Shown in pieces: positions 18,226 through 26,506 of a stretch of DNA of 64,000 bases. The first letter of the stretch is position 1, and each line of letters opens with the position of its first letter. Source of the stretch: Crossiella equi (GTDB lineage Bacteria; Actinomycetota; Actinomycetes; Mycobacteriales; Pseudonocardiaceae); the NCBI RefSeq assembly GCF_017876755.1, contig NZ_JAGIOO010000001.1, forward strand, positions 6,495,786 through 6,559,785. The letters are read 5' to 3'. The translations under genes were made by a program, and so were the position numbers. The notes under the pieces were generated by a model. That model did not search any database, was not told where the DNA came from, and worked only from the letters and a program-made list of their open reading frames with translations.

Positions 18226-18909
18226 TCAGCGCTCGGCGCCACCCAGGGTGGACAGCAGCTCCTCGATGAAGCCGCCCGCCTCGCGAGCCGCCCGCTCGGA
18301 GTCGCGTTCCCGCACCGCCTCCAGGAGGTCCTGGTGTGAGATGTGGCGCTGCTCGTCGACCTCGGAGTCCACCGTGGTCGCCACACTCGCCTTCACCGCC
18401 TCGGTGAAGCCCCGGTACAGCTCGGTGAGCACCGGGTTGCGCGAGCACTCCACCAGCATCAGGTGGAACGCGGTGTCGATGTGCACCATCTTGTCCCACT
18501 CGCCGGAGGCCAGCGCGGCGTCCCGCTCGGCGAGCGTCTCGGTCAGGCGGCGCAGGTCCTCGTCGGTGCGCCGGACCGCCGCCAGGCGCGCACCCTCGAC
18601 CTCGAGTGCGTGGCGGACCTCGAGCACGTCCCGCAGTTCGGCGTCGCACAGTCTGCGCACCGCGCCGGAGAGCTCACTGGTCGCGCGTACGAAGGTGCCG
18701 TCGCCCTGCCGCACCTCCAGCAGCCCCGCGTGCGCCAGTGCCCTGACCGCTTCCCGGACCGTGTTCCTGCCCACGCCCAGCGCCGTGACGAGCTCGGGTT
18801 CGGCGGGGATCCGCCGACCGATCGGCCATTCGCCGCTGGTCACCAGCGTGCGCATCTGGTCGATCACCTGCTCGACGAGGCCGGTGCGTCGGGTAGTGGC
18901 CAACGGCAC
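18226..18909 (-). CDS. GntR-family (FadR subfamily, FCD domain) regulator
   Basis: DNA-binding regulator of 227 residues. The winged HTH (about 8-75) includes IPAEPELVTALGVGRNTVREAVRALAHAG split over two helices. The C-terminal FCD helical domain (about 85-220) has the usual metal/ligand residues (DTAFHLMLV, later HQDLLEAV). GTG 18909 is preceded by AAAGGA. The divergent MFS transporter gene starts only 48 bp away, and in this arrangement FadR-type repressors commonly control the transporter and themselves. The minus strand of the gap has GGATG three times at 8-9 bp spacing (about 18917-18936), a possible binding site. Confidence 0.9.
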   Translation of the reverse strand: MPLATTRRTGLVEQVIDQMRTLVTSGEWPIGRRIPAEPELVTALGVGRNTVREAVRALAHAGLLEVRQGDGTFVRATSELSGAVRRLCDAELRDVLEVRHALEVEGARLAAVRRTDEDLRRLTETLAERDAALASGEWDKMVHIDTAFHLMLVECSRNPVLTELYRGFTEAVKASVATTVDSEVDEQRHISHQDLLEAVRERDSERAAREAGGFIEELLSTLGGAER

Positions 18910-18945
18910 AGTCTCATCCTTTCATCCGGACATCCCATGTTTGCT

Positions 18946-18951
18946 TATGAT
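18946..18951 (+). promoter_or_regulatory. -10 element for leaderless MFS gene
   Basis: TATGAT lies 6 nt before GTG 18958 in an AT-rich patch between the divergent GntR and MFS genes. Confidence 0.5.
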
Positions 18952-18957
18952 ACTCGC

Positions 18958-20349
18958 GTGACCGTGACGCCGACCCTCCCAGACGACATCCGGTCAACGG
19001 ATCAGCCTGCCACTTCCGAGCGTGGTCATGCGACCACGGTCGTGGGCGGCAGCCTGCTGTTGATCGTGGGCATCGTGCTCGCCGCGTTGAACCTCCGTCC
19101 CGCCGTGACCAGCCTCGCCGCCGTCTTGGCGGAAGTGCGCGAATCATTGGGTGTTTCGGCAGTCTGGGTCAGCGCGGTCACGGCTGTGCCTACGGTGTGT
19201 TTCGGTTTCGCCGGTCTCGTGGCCCCGGTGCTGTCCCGCCGCTTCGGCGCACTGCGCGTGGTGGGCTTCGCACTGGGCCTGCTCGGCCTCGGTCTGGCCC
19301 TGCGCGTGCTGGACGGACCGGCCGTGCTGCTGGGCGGCACGCTGGCCGCCTGCTCGTCCATCGCGGTGGCGAACGTGCTGATCCCGGTGGTCGTGAAGGA
19401 GTCCTTCCCGGGGCGGCTCGGCTTCGTGATGGGCATGTACAGCGCCGCGCTGTCCGCCGGTGGCGCCGCCGCGGCGGCCTTCACCGCGCCCCTGGAACGC
19501 TGGGTCGGGGGCTGGCGGGCGGCCGTCGGCCTGTGGGCGGTGCTCGCGGTGACCGCACTCGTCGTCTGGGGGTTGGCCCGCCGCCGCGCCCAGCCGGTCG
19601 AGGACGCCGCCCTGGCCCGGGACGACGCGCGGGAGCGCGCCGCCGGGGACCAGGGCGCGCCCGAGGCGCCCACGACGTCCGCCGGGGACATCTCCACAGC
19701 CTCCGCCGAGGTGTCCCCGGCGGCGACCACCCCACCGGCCGCCGAGGCGGTCCCGGACGCGGCCGCCGCACCCCGCCCCAGCGTGTGGCGCCGTCCGCTG
19801 GCCTGGGCGGTCACGTTCTTCTTCGGCATCCAGTCGTTGATCGCCTACACCTGGATGGGCTGGCTGCCCGAGGTGCTGCGCGACGTCGCGGGCGTGGACC
19901 CGACCACCGCGGGCGTCATGCTCGGCTTCCTGATGCTGCTCGGCGTGCCGCTGGCCCTGGCCGTCCCGCCGCTGGTCACCCGCCGGGAGAGCCAGTCCGC
20001 CTGGGCCGTGGGCATGACCGCCACCTCGCTGGTGGGCCTGCTGGGCCTGCTGCTCGCGCCCACCTTCTCGCCGATCCTGTGGGTGGTGCTGCTGGGCGTG
20101 GGCATGGGCGGGCTGTTCCCGCTGGCCCTGACCTTCATCGCACTGCGCTCGCGCACCGTCGCCGACACCGCGGACCTGTCCGCGATGTCCCAGAGCGCCG
20201 GGTACCTGATCGCCGCGGTCGGCCCGTTCGGCGTGGGCATGCTGCACGGCTGGACCGGCGGCTGGACCGCCTCGCTGCTGCTGGTGCTGGTCGCGATGAC
20301 CCTGCAGCTGTTTGTCGGCTACCTGGCGGGCCGCCCCCGCTACATCTGA
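18958..20349 (+). CDS. MFS transporter, CynX/NimT family
   Basis: Inner-membrane transporter of 463 residues with twelve predicted helices. Signature segments are AALNLRPAVTSLAAVL near TM1, and the repeated pattern in the second half (MGGLFPLALTFIALRSRTV). The family includes cyanate and 2-nitroimidazole exporters. The loop between TM6 and TM7 (about residues 215-280) is unusually long and rich in Ala, Pro, Glu and Asp. GTG 18958 is chosen because a TATGAT -10 lies 6 nt upstream and residues from there precede TM1 sensibly. The divergent GntR regulator is the likely controller. The gene ends at a strong hairpin. Confidence 0.87.
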   Translation: MTVTPTLPDDIRSTDQPATSERGHATTVVGGSLLLIVGIVLAALNLRPAVTSLAAVLAEVRESLGVSAVWVSAVTAVPTVCFGFAGLVAPVLSRRFGALRVVGFALGLLGLGLALRVLDGPAVLLGGTLAACSSIAVANVLIPVVVKESFPGRLGFVMGMYSAALSAGGAAAAAFTAPLERWVGGWRAAVGLWAVLAVTALVVWGLARRRAQPVEDAALARDDARERAAGDQGAPEAPTTSAGDISTASAEVSPAATTPPAAEAVPDAAAAPRPSVWRRPLAWAVTFFFGIQSLIAYTWMGWLPEVLRDVAGVDPTTAGVMLGFLMLLGVPLALAVPPLVTRRESQSAWAVGMTATSLVGLLGLLLAPTFSPILWVVLLGVGMGGLFPLALTFIALRSRTVADTADLSAMSQSAGYLIAAVGPFGVGMLHGWTGGWTASLLLVLVAMTLQLFVGYLAGRPRYI

Positions 20350-20357
20350 GCCCGATT

Positions 20358-20402
20358 CACGCGAAAGGCGGACCAGGGAGCCCCTGGTCCGCCTTTCGCG
20401 TG
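20358..20402. terminator. Strong bidirectional terminator (21-bp perfect stem)
   Basis: A perfect 21-bp stem with a 3-nt AGC loop (arms 20358-20378 and 20382-20402, outer bases CACGCGAAAGG). It separates the convergent MFS and mycothione reductase genes. Confidence 0.9.
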
Positions 20403-20405
20403 GAC

Positions 20406-21779
20406 TCAGATCTTCAGCAGCGCGTTCTCGATCAGCTCCGGCATGGCCGGGTGGATCCAGTACTGGCCGCGCGCCATGGTGCGGGCGTCCAGGCCGAAGT
20501 GCATGGCCTGGATGAGCGGCTGGATCAGCGTGGACGCCTGCGGCCCGATGATGTGCGCGCCCAGCAGCAGCCCGGAGGCCGGGTCGGCGATGAGCTTGCA
20601 GAATCCGGTGGTGTCCTCCATCGCCCAGCCGTAGGCGATGCCCGCGTACTCCTGGGTGACCGCCACGTGGTTGAGCCCGGCCGCCTTCGCCTGCTCCTCG
20701 GTGAGGCCGACCGAGGCGACCTGAGGCGAGGAGAACACCGCGTGCGGCACGAACCGGTGGTCGGTGGTGCGCGGGGCGTCGGGGTGCAGCAGGTTGTGCT
20801 GCACGACCTTCGCCTCGTGGTTGGCCACGTGCTTGAGCTGGTACGGCGAGCTGACGTCACCCAGGGCGAAGATGCCCTCGACGTCGGTGCGCTGGTGCTC
20901 GTCGACCACCACGCGGCCGTCGGAGTGCGTGCGCACGCCGGTCTTCTCCACGTCCAGCAGGTGCCCGTTCGGGAGGCGGCCCGCCGCGACCAGCAGCTCC
21001 TCGGCCTCCACCACCTCGGCGCCGTCCGGGCCCTCCAGGTGCAGCCGCACCACGCCGTCCACGCGCTCGGCGCGCACCGGCTTGCGGTTCAGACGCACGT
21101 CCCACTCCTTGCTCACCAGCTCGGTGAACCGGCGCGAGACGTCGCCGTCCTCGGCCCGCAGCAGCGCCCCGGACCGGTTGACCACGGTGACCTGGACGCC
21201 GAAGGAGCTGAACACGTGCGCGAACTCGGTGGCCACGAACCCGCCGCCGAGCACGATCAGGCGCTCGGGCAGCCGCTCGAGGCGCATGATCGTCTCGTTG
21301 GTGTGGTAGCCGACCTCCTCGATCCCGGCGACCGCCGGGACCACCGGGCGGCTGCCCGCGGCGATGACGAACCGGTCGGCGGTGATGGTCACCCCGGTGC
21401 CGGTGTCCAGCTCCTTCGGGCCGGTGAACCGGGCCTCGCCGGTGTAGACGGTGACGTTGGGGCAGTCCTGCGCGCGGTAGCGCTTGCCGCCCTCGGCGAT
21501 GGGGTCGATCCGGCCGAAGACGCGGTCGCGGATGTCCGGCCAGCGCACGCCGTGCAGCTCGGAGTCCACGCCGAGGCGGGCGGAGATCGCCGGGGTGTGG
21601 GCGAGCTCGGCGGTGTGCACGAACATCTTCGTGGGGATGCAGCCGACGTTCAGGCAGGTGCCACCGAACACGCCCTTCTCCACGATGGCGATGTTCCAGT
21701 CGTCGAACCGCTCGTCGATGATCGAGTTGCCCGAGCCGCTGCCGATGATGACCAGGTCGTAGTGAGGCACGCTACCCAT
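20406..21779 (-). CDS. mtr: Mycothione reductase
   Basis: FAD- and NADPH-dependent disulfide reductase that regenerates mycothiol, the actinobacterial glutathione substitute; 457 residues, cytosolic. The FAD motif GSGSGNS is near 13-19, the redox-active pair is C42/C47 ([13 protein letters not shown]), the NADPH motif is GGGFVATE, and the C-terminal dimer interface carries the catalytic HPAMPE. N-terminal [12 protein letters not shown] and WNIAIVEKG are characteristic of mycothione reductase as opposed to lipoamide dehydrogenase. It is the last gene of a minus-strand set PEBP - VanZ - mtr; its start overlaps the VanZ gene by 8 nt. Its presence supports the actinobacterial assignment. Confidence 0.94.
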   Translation of the reverse strand: MGSVPHYDLVIIGSGSGNSIIDERFDDWNIAIVEKGVFGGTCLNVGCIPTKMFVHTAELAHTPAISARLGVDSELHGVRWPDIRDRVFGRIDPIAEGGKRYRAQDCPNVTVYTGEARFTGPKELDTGTGVTITADRFVIAAGSRPVVPAVAGIEEVGYHTNETIMRLERLPERLIVLGGGFVATEFAHVFSSFGVQVTVVNRSGALLRAEDGDVSRRFTELVSKEWDVRLNRKPVRAERVDGVVRLHLEGPDGAEVVEAEELLVAAGRLPNGHLLDVEKTGVRTHSDGRVVVDEHQRTDVEGIFALGDVSSPYQLKHVANHEAKVVQHNLLHPDAPRTTDHRFVPHAVFSSPQVASVGLTEEQAKAAGLNHVAVTQEYAGIAYGWAMEDTTGFCKLIADPASGLLLGAHIIGPQASTLIQPLIQAMHFGLDARTMARGQYWIHPAMPELIENALLKI

Positions 21780-22929
21780 CCTGCCTGTCGTTCGTGGCCC
21801 GCCTCCGCGCGGCGGGTGCGCGCCCGCCGTCGGGGGTGCGCGCGTCGATCAGCTCCAACCCGGACAGTAGCCCGGAGATTCCCCGCGTGCCCCTGCCGAA
21901 CAGGGCGAACAGCCCGTGCACGAGCAGCAGCGCCACCGCGGCACCCCAGGCCAGCGGTGCGCCCGGCACCTCCGAGGGCGCCGTGCCGTAGCCGAACAGC
22001 ACCGCCGCGCCGCCCAGCCCGGTCAGCCAGCGCACCAGCACCGTGGCCAGGCCGGGTGCCGCCAGGCCGGGTTCGCCGGGCGGACCGGCCACTTGCACCG
22101 GGCGCAGCCGTACCGCCAGCTGTCCCGGCGAGGCACCCCGGCCGAACGCGGTCAGCACCAGCAGCACCAGCGCCGGTACCCACCACTCCGCCCACGCGGG
22201 CACCCACGGCCCGGACAGCCCGAACGCCGAGGCCGCCAGCGCCAGCGCGTTGCCCGCCCACCACACCAGCAGCAGGTCGCACAGCATGCCGAGCAGCCGC
22301 CGCCAGCGCGTCACCGGCTGCGGCGCCCCGGCCTCCCCGGGCGCGTGCTGGCCCGGCACCAGGCGCAGCAGCGGCGCGAACAGCACGCCGATCCCGGTGC
22401 CCAGGGTGTTGGTGATGAGGTCGTCGACGTCGAAGACGCGGAACGCGCACGGGTAGATCCACCACACGCCGGTCAGCTGGGTCAGCTCGATCAGCAGCGA
22501 GATGCCCAGGCCGAGCAGCACGCAGGCGAACAGGCCGCGCCGGAACAGGTGCCGCGTGAACACGCCCAGCGGGACGAAGAAGGCCACGTTCAGCAACCAG
22601 CTCCGGAAGCTGCCGCTGGTCAGCAGGCGCGGCAGGTCCCGCCAGGTCCGCACCTGGGGCCATTCCGACAGTGCGTACAAGGGCCGCAGCTGCGGGTGCA
22701 CCCAGTCGTAGTACTGGCAGAACTCCGGGCCCACCGGCGGCAGCGGGATCAGCGCGTAGGCCACCAGGGCGAGCAGGTACAGCAGGAAGGCGAAGGCCAG
22801 CACCGCGTCGCCGGCGCCGAGGTCGCCGCGCCTGCGGTAGCGCACGGCGACGTAGGGCACGAACAGCACCAGCGCCACGGCCGTGGCGGCGATCGCCGCC
22901 ACCCAGGCCGGAAGGACGCGCAACCCCAT
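21772..22929 (-). CDS. VanZ-like / RDD-domain integral membrane protein
   Basis: Membrane protein of 385 residues. The first half (about 1-190) is VanZ-like with TM segments and the typical [13 protein letters not shown] and [14 protein letters not shown]. The second half (about 205-370) resembles an RDD domain ([32 protein letters not shown]). VanZ homologues are linked to glycopeptide tolerance in some bacteria, but their biochemical role is unsettled and no vanHAX genes are present. Its 3' end overlaps mtr by 8 nt and its start is 4 nt from the PEBP stop, so the three are an operon. The C-terminal tail is basic ([15 protein letters not shown]). Confidence 0.8.
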   Translation of the reverse strand: MGLRVLPAWVAAIAATAVALVLFVPYVAVRYRRRGDLGAGDAVLAFAFLLYLLALVAYALIPLPPVGPEFCQYYDWVHPQLRPLYALSEWPQVRTWRDLPRLLTSGSFRSWLLNVAFFVPLGVFTRHLFRRGLFACVLLGLGISLLIELTQLTGVWWIYPCAFRVFDVDDLITNTLGTGIGVLFAPLLRLVPGQHAPGEAGAPQPVTRWRRLLGMLCDLLLVWWAGNALALAASAFGLSGPWVPAWAEWWVPALVLLVLTAFGRGASPGQLAVRLRPVQVAGPPGEPGLAAPGLATVLVRWLTGLGGAAVLFGYGTAPSEVPGAPLAWGAAVALLLVHGLFALFGRGTRGISGLLSGLELIDARTPDGGRAPAARRRATNDRQDG

Positions 22930-22933
22930 CGGG

Positions 22934-23476
22934 TCAGTGCGAGTAGACCGGGGTGAGCACGGCCCGGGCCAGCGTGTGGAAGACCAGGTTGAAGCTCACC
23001 ACGGCCGGGGTGGCGGAGCCGTCCACCCCGAGCTTGTCCACGTCCAGGGCGTGCACGACGAAGAAGTAGCGGTGCGGGTGGTCGCCCTGGGGCGGGGCCG
23101 CACCGCCGAAGGCCGGTACGCCGTAGTCGTTGCGCACGTGGAAGGCGCCCTCGGGCAGCGAGTCGTCACCCGCGCCCGCGTTCGTGGCCAGCTCGGTCAC
23201 CGAAGCGGGCAGGTCCACGGCCACCCAGTGCCAGAAGCCGGACGGGGTCGGCGCGTCCGGGTCGAAGCAGGTGACCGCGAAGCTCTTGGTGCCCTCCGGG
23301 AAACCACTCCAGGTCAGCTGTGGGGAGATGTTGTCCCCGCTCATGCCGAAGTCGTTGAACACCTGGGCGTTCGGCAGCTCCGCGCCGTCGGCCACGTCGG
23401 CCGAGGTCACGGTGAACGAGCCCACCTCCGGCAGCAGGCTGTAGGGGTCGGGTGCGACGGGACGGTCCAGGCTCAT
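22934..23476 (-). CDS. YbhB/YbcL family Raf-kinase-inhibitor-like protein (PEBP)
   Basis: Small cytosolic beta-fold protein of 180 residues of the phosphatidylethanolamine-binding-protein superfamily; the bacterial function is poorly known. Visible signatures are [22 protein letters not shown] split over the core, then [19 protein letters not shown] and [15 protein letters not shown], which line the anion pocket. The start is ATG 23476 ([13 protein letters not shown]); an open frame runs further upstream but into the glyA leader. It opens an operon with the VanZ-like gene and mtr. It diverges from glyA, whose promoter lies about 70 bp away. Confidence 0.9.
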   Translation of the reverse strand: MSLDRPVAPDPYSLLPEVGSFTVTSADVADGAELPNAQVFNDFGMSGDNISPQLTWSGFPEGTKSFAVTCFDPDAPTPSGFWHWVAVDLPASVTELATNAGAGDDSLPEGAFHVRNDYGVPAFGGAAPPQGDHPHRYFFVVHALDVDKLGVDGSATPAVVSFNLVFHTLARAVLTPVYSH

Positions 23477-23547
23477 CGAGGCTCCAGCGACAGAGTTGGC
23501 GAGGGGTCGGGGCGACCTTATCCACCCCTTACCCACACCGGCGCCGG

Positions 23548-23553
23548 TAGGAT
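23548..23553 (+). promoter_or_regulatory. -10 element of the glyA promoter
   Basis: TAGGAT ends about 8-10 nt before the first conserved bases of the riboswitch, so transcription should begin near 23560, giving a 5' leader of about 110 nt. Confidence 0.5.
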
Positions 23554-23560
23554 CACGTGC

Positions 23561-23637
23561 GTCGCGACTGGCGTGTTCGGGTGGAGTCAACCACCGGGGA
23601 GCGGCACGGACGGTGGGTGCCGAACGCCTGGGCACCG
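23561..23637 (+). promoter_or_regulatory. ZTP riboswitch (pfl motif) upstream of glyA
   Basis: The leader shows the conserved blocks of the pfl RNA in order: CGCGACTGGCG (23563-23573), a GGTGGA / CCACC paired element closing on GGGGAGC (23580-23602), a variable arm, and GCCTGGGCA (23626-23634). This RNA class senses ZTP/ZMP, a signal of folate shortage, and usually turns on one-carbon genes such as glyA. The Shine-Dalgarno region (GAGGAGG) follows about 20 nt after the aptamer, so control of translation initiation is likely. The call is from my recall of the consensus. Confidence 0.85.
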
Positions 23638-23673
23638 CCGGAACCGTTGCCGTGCCGCGAGGAGGCCCGCGCC

Positions 23674-24945
23674 ATGCACCACCCCCACCTTCCCCACCTC
23701 ACCCACGCCGACCCGGTGCTCGCCGAGCTGGTCCAGGCCGAGGCCACCCGCCAGTTCGAGAAGCTGCGGATGATCGCCTCGGAGAACTACGTCTCCACCG
23801 CCGTGCTGGAGGCCACTGGCACGGTGCTCACCAACAAGTACTCCGAGGGCTACGCCGGTCGCCGCTACTACGAGGGCCAGCAGCTCGTCGACCCGATCGA
23901 GACCATGGCGGTGGAGCGTGCGAAGGCGCTCTTCGGCGCGGACCACGCCAACGTGCAGCCCTACTCCGGCTCCCCGGCCAACCTCGCCGTCTACCTGGCC
24001 TTCGCCGAGCCCGGCGACACCGTGCTGGGCATGGCGCTGCCCGCGGGCGGGCACCTCACGCACGGCTGGAGCGTCTCGGCCACCGGCAAGTGGTTCCGCA
24101 GCGTGCAGTACGGCGTGACCAGGGAGACCGGCCGGGTGGACCTGGACCAGGTGCGCGACCTGGCCCGCGCCGAGCGGCCGAAGCTGATCTTCTGCGGCGG
24201 CACCGCGATCCCGCGCACCATCGACTTCCCGGCCTTCGCCGAGATCGCCCGGGAGGTCGGCGCGGTCCTGGTCGCCGACATCGCGCACATCGCGGGCCTG
24301 GTCGCGGGCGGCGCGCACCCCTCGCCGGTCGGGCACGCCCAGGTCATCAGCACCACCACGCACAAGACGCTGCGCGGCCCGCGCGGCGCGATGCTGCTCT
24401 CCGACGCCGAGCACGCCAAGGCCCTGGACAAGGCGGTGTTCCCGGGGCTGCAGGGCGGGCCGCACAACCACACCACGGCGGCGATCGCGGTCGCGCTCGG
24501 CGAGGCGGCCACCCCGGCCTTCCGCGACTACGCGCACGCGGTGGTGGCCAACGCGAAGGCCCTGGCCGAGGCCCTGCTGGCCCGCGGCTTCGACCTGGTC
24601 TCCGGCGGCACCGACAACCACCTGATCCTGGCCGACCTGACCGGCAAGGGCATCGGCGGCAAGCCCGCCGCGCGGGCCCTGGACCGGGCGGGCGTGGAGC
24701 TGAACTACAACACCGTGCCGTTCGACCCGCGCAAGCCGTTCGACCCCTCCGGCATCCGCCTGGGCACGGCGGGCATCACCACCCGCGGCCTGACCACCGA
24801 GCACATGCCCGCGGTGGCCGAGTGGATCGACCGGGCGGTCACCGCGGCGGCCACGGGTGAGGACGCGGCCCTGGACAAGATCGCGGGCGAGGTCGCGGAC
24901 CTGATGGCGGGCTTCCCGATGCCGGGCTACACGGCCCAGGTCTGA
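23674..24945 (+). CDS. glyA: Serine hydroxymethyltransferase
   Basis: PLP enzyme that interconverts serine and glycine and loads one-carbon units on tetrahydrofolate; 423 residues, cytosolic. The PLP lysine is K231 in [13 protein letters not shown]. Other family blocks are [25 protein letters not shown] (in pieces around 40-64), [11 protein letters not shown] and the C-terminal [15 protein letters not shown] 23674 follows GAGGAGG at about 8 nt; earlier in-frame codons fall within the riboswitch and are not used. Expression is probably controlled by the upstream ZTP riboswitch. A strong hairpin follows the stop codon. Confidence 0.96.
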   Translation: MHHPHLPHLTHADPVLAELVQAEATRQFEKLRMIASENYVSTAVLEATGTVLTNKYSEGYAGRRYYEGQQLVDPIETMAVERAKALFGADHANVQPYSGSPANLAVYLAFAEPGDTVLGMALPAGGHLTHGWSVSATGKWFRSVQYGVTRETGRVDLDQVRDLARAERPKLIFCGGTAIPRTIDFPAFAEIAREVGAVLVADIAHIAGLVAGGAHPSPVGHAQVISTTTHKTLRGPRGAMLLSDAEHAKALDKAVFPGLQGGPHNHTTAAIAVALGEAATPAFRDYAHAVVANAKALAEALLARGFDLVSGGTDNHLILADLTGKGIGGKPAARALDRAGVELNYNTVPFDPRKPFDPSGIRLGTAGITTRGLTTEHMPAVAEWIDRAVTAAATGEDAALDKIAGEVADLMAGFPMPGYTAQV

Positions 24946-24966
24946 GCGGCGCGGGCCGGACAAGCG

Positions 24967-25002
24967 GCAGGGGCCCCGCCGCGGTCACGACGGGGCCCCT
25001 GC
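24967..25002. terminator. glyA terminator
   Basis: 12-bp arms GCAGGGGCCCCG (24967-24978) and its complement (24991-25002) with a 12-nt loop, 21 bp after the glyA stop. Confidence 0.8.
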
Positions 25003-25011
25003 TCACACTGC

Positions 25012-25026
25012 CTGAAAATTCAGTCA
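25012..25026 (+). repeat. Dispersed 15-mer CTGAAAATTCAGTCA, copy 2
   Basis: Exact copy. Its last three bases (TCA, 25024-25026) are the complement of the stop codon of the PspC-like gene, so the element straddles that stop in the gap between convergent genes. Confidence 0.75.
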
Positions 25027-25227
25027 GTACTTCTCCGGCGAGCGCATGAACAGCGCGAGGATCAGGTAGAGGATGAACTGCGGTCCCGGCAGCACACACG
25101 AGATCACGAACGCCAGCCGAACCGCACCGGGCTTCCACCCGAAGTACTCGGCGATGCCACCGGCCACGCCGAAGAACACACTGTTGCGCGACCGGGCCAG
25201 CCGACGCGACCTGATCGGGGCGGACAT
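25024..25227 (-). CDS. PspC-domain small membrane protein
   Basis: 67-residue protein with the PspC fold: a basic N-terminus (RSRRLARSRN), the motif VFFGVAGGIAEYFGWKPG, then one long hydrophobic segment (LAFVISCVLPGPQFILYLIL). PspC-like proteins are membrane stress or envelope-associated proteins; what this short version does is not known. ATG 25227 is preceded by a clear AGGAGG. Its stop codon overlaps a dispersed 15-mer. A terminator-like hairpin of the hydrolase gene upstream separates the two, so it is probably transcribed alone. Confidence 0.85.
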   Translation of the reverse strand: MSAPIRSRRLARSRNSVFFGVAGGIAEYFGWKPGAVRLAFVISCVLPGPQFILYLILALFMRSPEKY

Positions 25228-25315
25228 CCTGACAACCTCCTGGGTGTGCGGGCCACTCGCTGCGGCCCTCTCCCCAACTACTTTCCCCCTCTGCGGCCTT
25301 TCCCACCTCGGGGGA

Positions 25316-25340
25316 GACCCCGATATCCGAGGTCGGGGTC
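25316..25340. terminator. Hairpin after the hydrolase gene
   Basis: Arms GACCCCGA (25316-25323) and TCGGGGTC (25333-25340) with a 9-nt loop, about 90 bp downstream of the minus-strand hydrolase stop. Confidence 0.45.
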
Positions 25341-25427
25341 GGAAGGCGCCTCGGGGGAGGGCGCCGCGGGTCACAGCGGGGGCGTCCACGGTCGCCAGGC
25401 GTCCCGGCTTCCGGTCCCGCCCCGGCG

Positions 25428-26375
25428 TCACAGCGCGGTGCGCGCGGTCAGCCAGTCCGCCGCCTCCGCCAGGGCCCGCTCGCGCACGGCGGGCGCGGAC
25501 AGGAACACGTCGTGCAGGGCGTCCGGCAGCGGGGTCACCGTGACGTCGCGGCCCAGCATTGGCGACCAGCGCGCCATGTGCGCCACGTCCAGCACGGTGT
25601 CCGCCTTGTCCGCCGCGGGCTCCCACACCTCGCGGTGCAGCAGGCTCTTGTCCGAGGTCAGCACCAGCACCGGCACGCCCACGTCGATGCCCTTGTGCAC
25701 CCGCGCGTGCCCCCGCCGCACCGCCCGCAGCCAGCCCGCGCGCACCGGGTAGGCCTCGACCGGCTTCCAGTCCAGGTTGTACTCCCACTCGCCGTGCTCG
25801 GAGCGCATCAGGCTGTGCGTGTACGTCGGCGCCAGGCCCTTCTTGACCACCAGGTTCGGCAGCCAGCGGCCGATCAGGCGGACCAGCGCGGTGCCGACCG
25901 TGCGGCTCAGCCACGGTTCGGCCAGGTCCAGCCACGGGCTGTTCAGCACGATCGCGTCCACCGGGAGCGTGCCGCGCCGGGCGGCGGCCCACAGCGCCAC
26001 GGTCAGGCCGCCGGTGGAGTGGCCCATCAGCACCAGGCGGTCGTGGCCGTCCTCGTGGATCAAGCGCGCGGCCGCGTCGAGCTCCTCGAAGTGCTCGGAC
26101 ATCTCCGAGACGAAGTTGGGCAGCTGTCCCGGGCGCAGTGACCGCCCGTACCCGCGCAGGTCCAGTCCGTAGAAGTCGTAGCCGAGCCCGCAGAAGAACT
26201 CCGCCACGTGGGTCTGGAAGAAGTAGTCGGCGAAGCCGTGCACGTACAGCAGCGCGCCCTTGGCCGGGCCGTCCGCCCGCCTGCGGACCAGGGTCGCCAC
26301 GGTGTCCACACCGCGGACCCGGGCCAGCTCGATAGTGCGTGCGGTGTAGGCCTCGCCGAGGACATCCGTGCTCAC
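25428..26375 (-). CDS. Alpha/beta hydrolase, lysophospholipase-like (serine aminopeptidase S33/Hydrolase_4)
   Basis: Predicted cytosolic lipase or esterase of 315 residues. It has LYVHGFADYFFQTHVAEFF, the DLRGYGRS block typical of monoacylglycerol-lipase-like proteins, and the nucleophile elbow GHSTGG with S120. The acid and histidine should lie in LVLTSDKSLLHREVWEP and PDALHDVFLS. GTG 26375 (VSTDVLGEAYTAR) is the start that matches the fold; longer frames add unrelated sequence that would overlap the divergent regulator promoter. The LAL-type regulator gene starts 131 bp away in the opposite direction and might control it; that is inference from position. Confidence 0.85.
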   Translation of the reverse strand: MSTDVLGEAYTARTIELARVRGVDTVATLVRRRADGPAKGALLYVHGFADYFFQTHVAEFFCGLGYDFYGLDLRGYGRSLRPGQLPNFVSEMSEHFEELDAAARLIHEDGHDRLVLMGHSTGGLTVALWAAARRGTLPVDAIVLNSPWLDLAEPWLSRTVGTALVRLIGRWLPNLVVKKGLAPTYTHSLMRSEHGEWEYNLDWKPVEAYPVRAGWLRAVRRGHARVHKGIDVGVPVLVLTSDKSLLHREVWEPAADKADTVLDVAHMARWSPMLGRDVTVTPLPDALHDVFLSAPAVRERALAEAADWLTARTAL

Positions 26376-26506
26376 ACCGACCAGTCTGCACCACAAAACT
26401 CCAATGTGGACTGGCCCGTTCACGGGACGTCTTCCTACTCTGGCTCCATTCAGACCAGTCGGATTCGTACCGCCGCGAAGCCCTGACCGGCCTTCGAGGA
26501 GCACGT

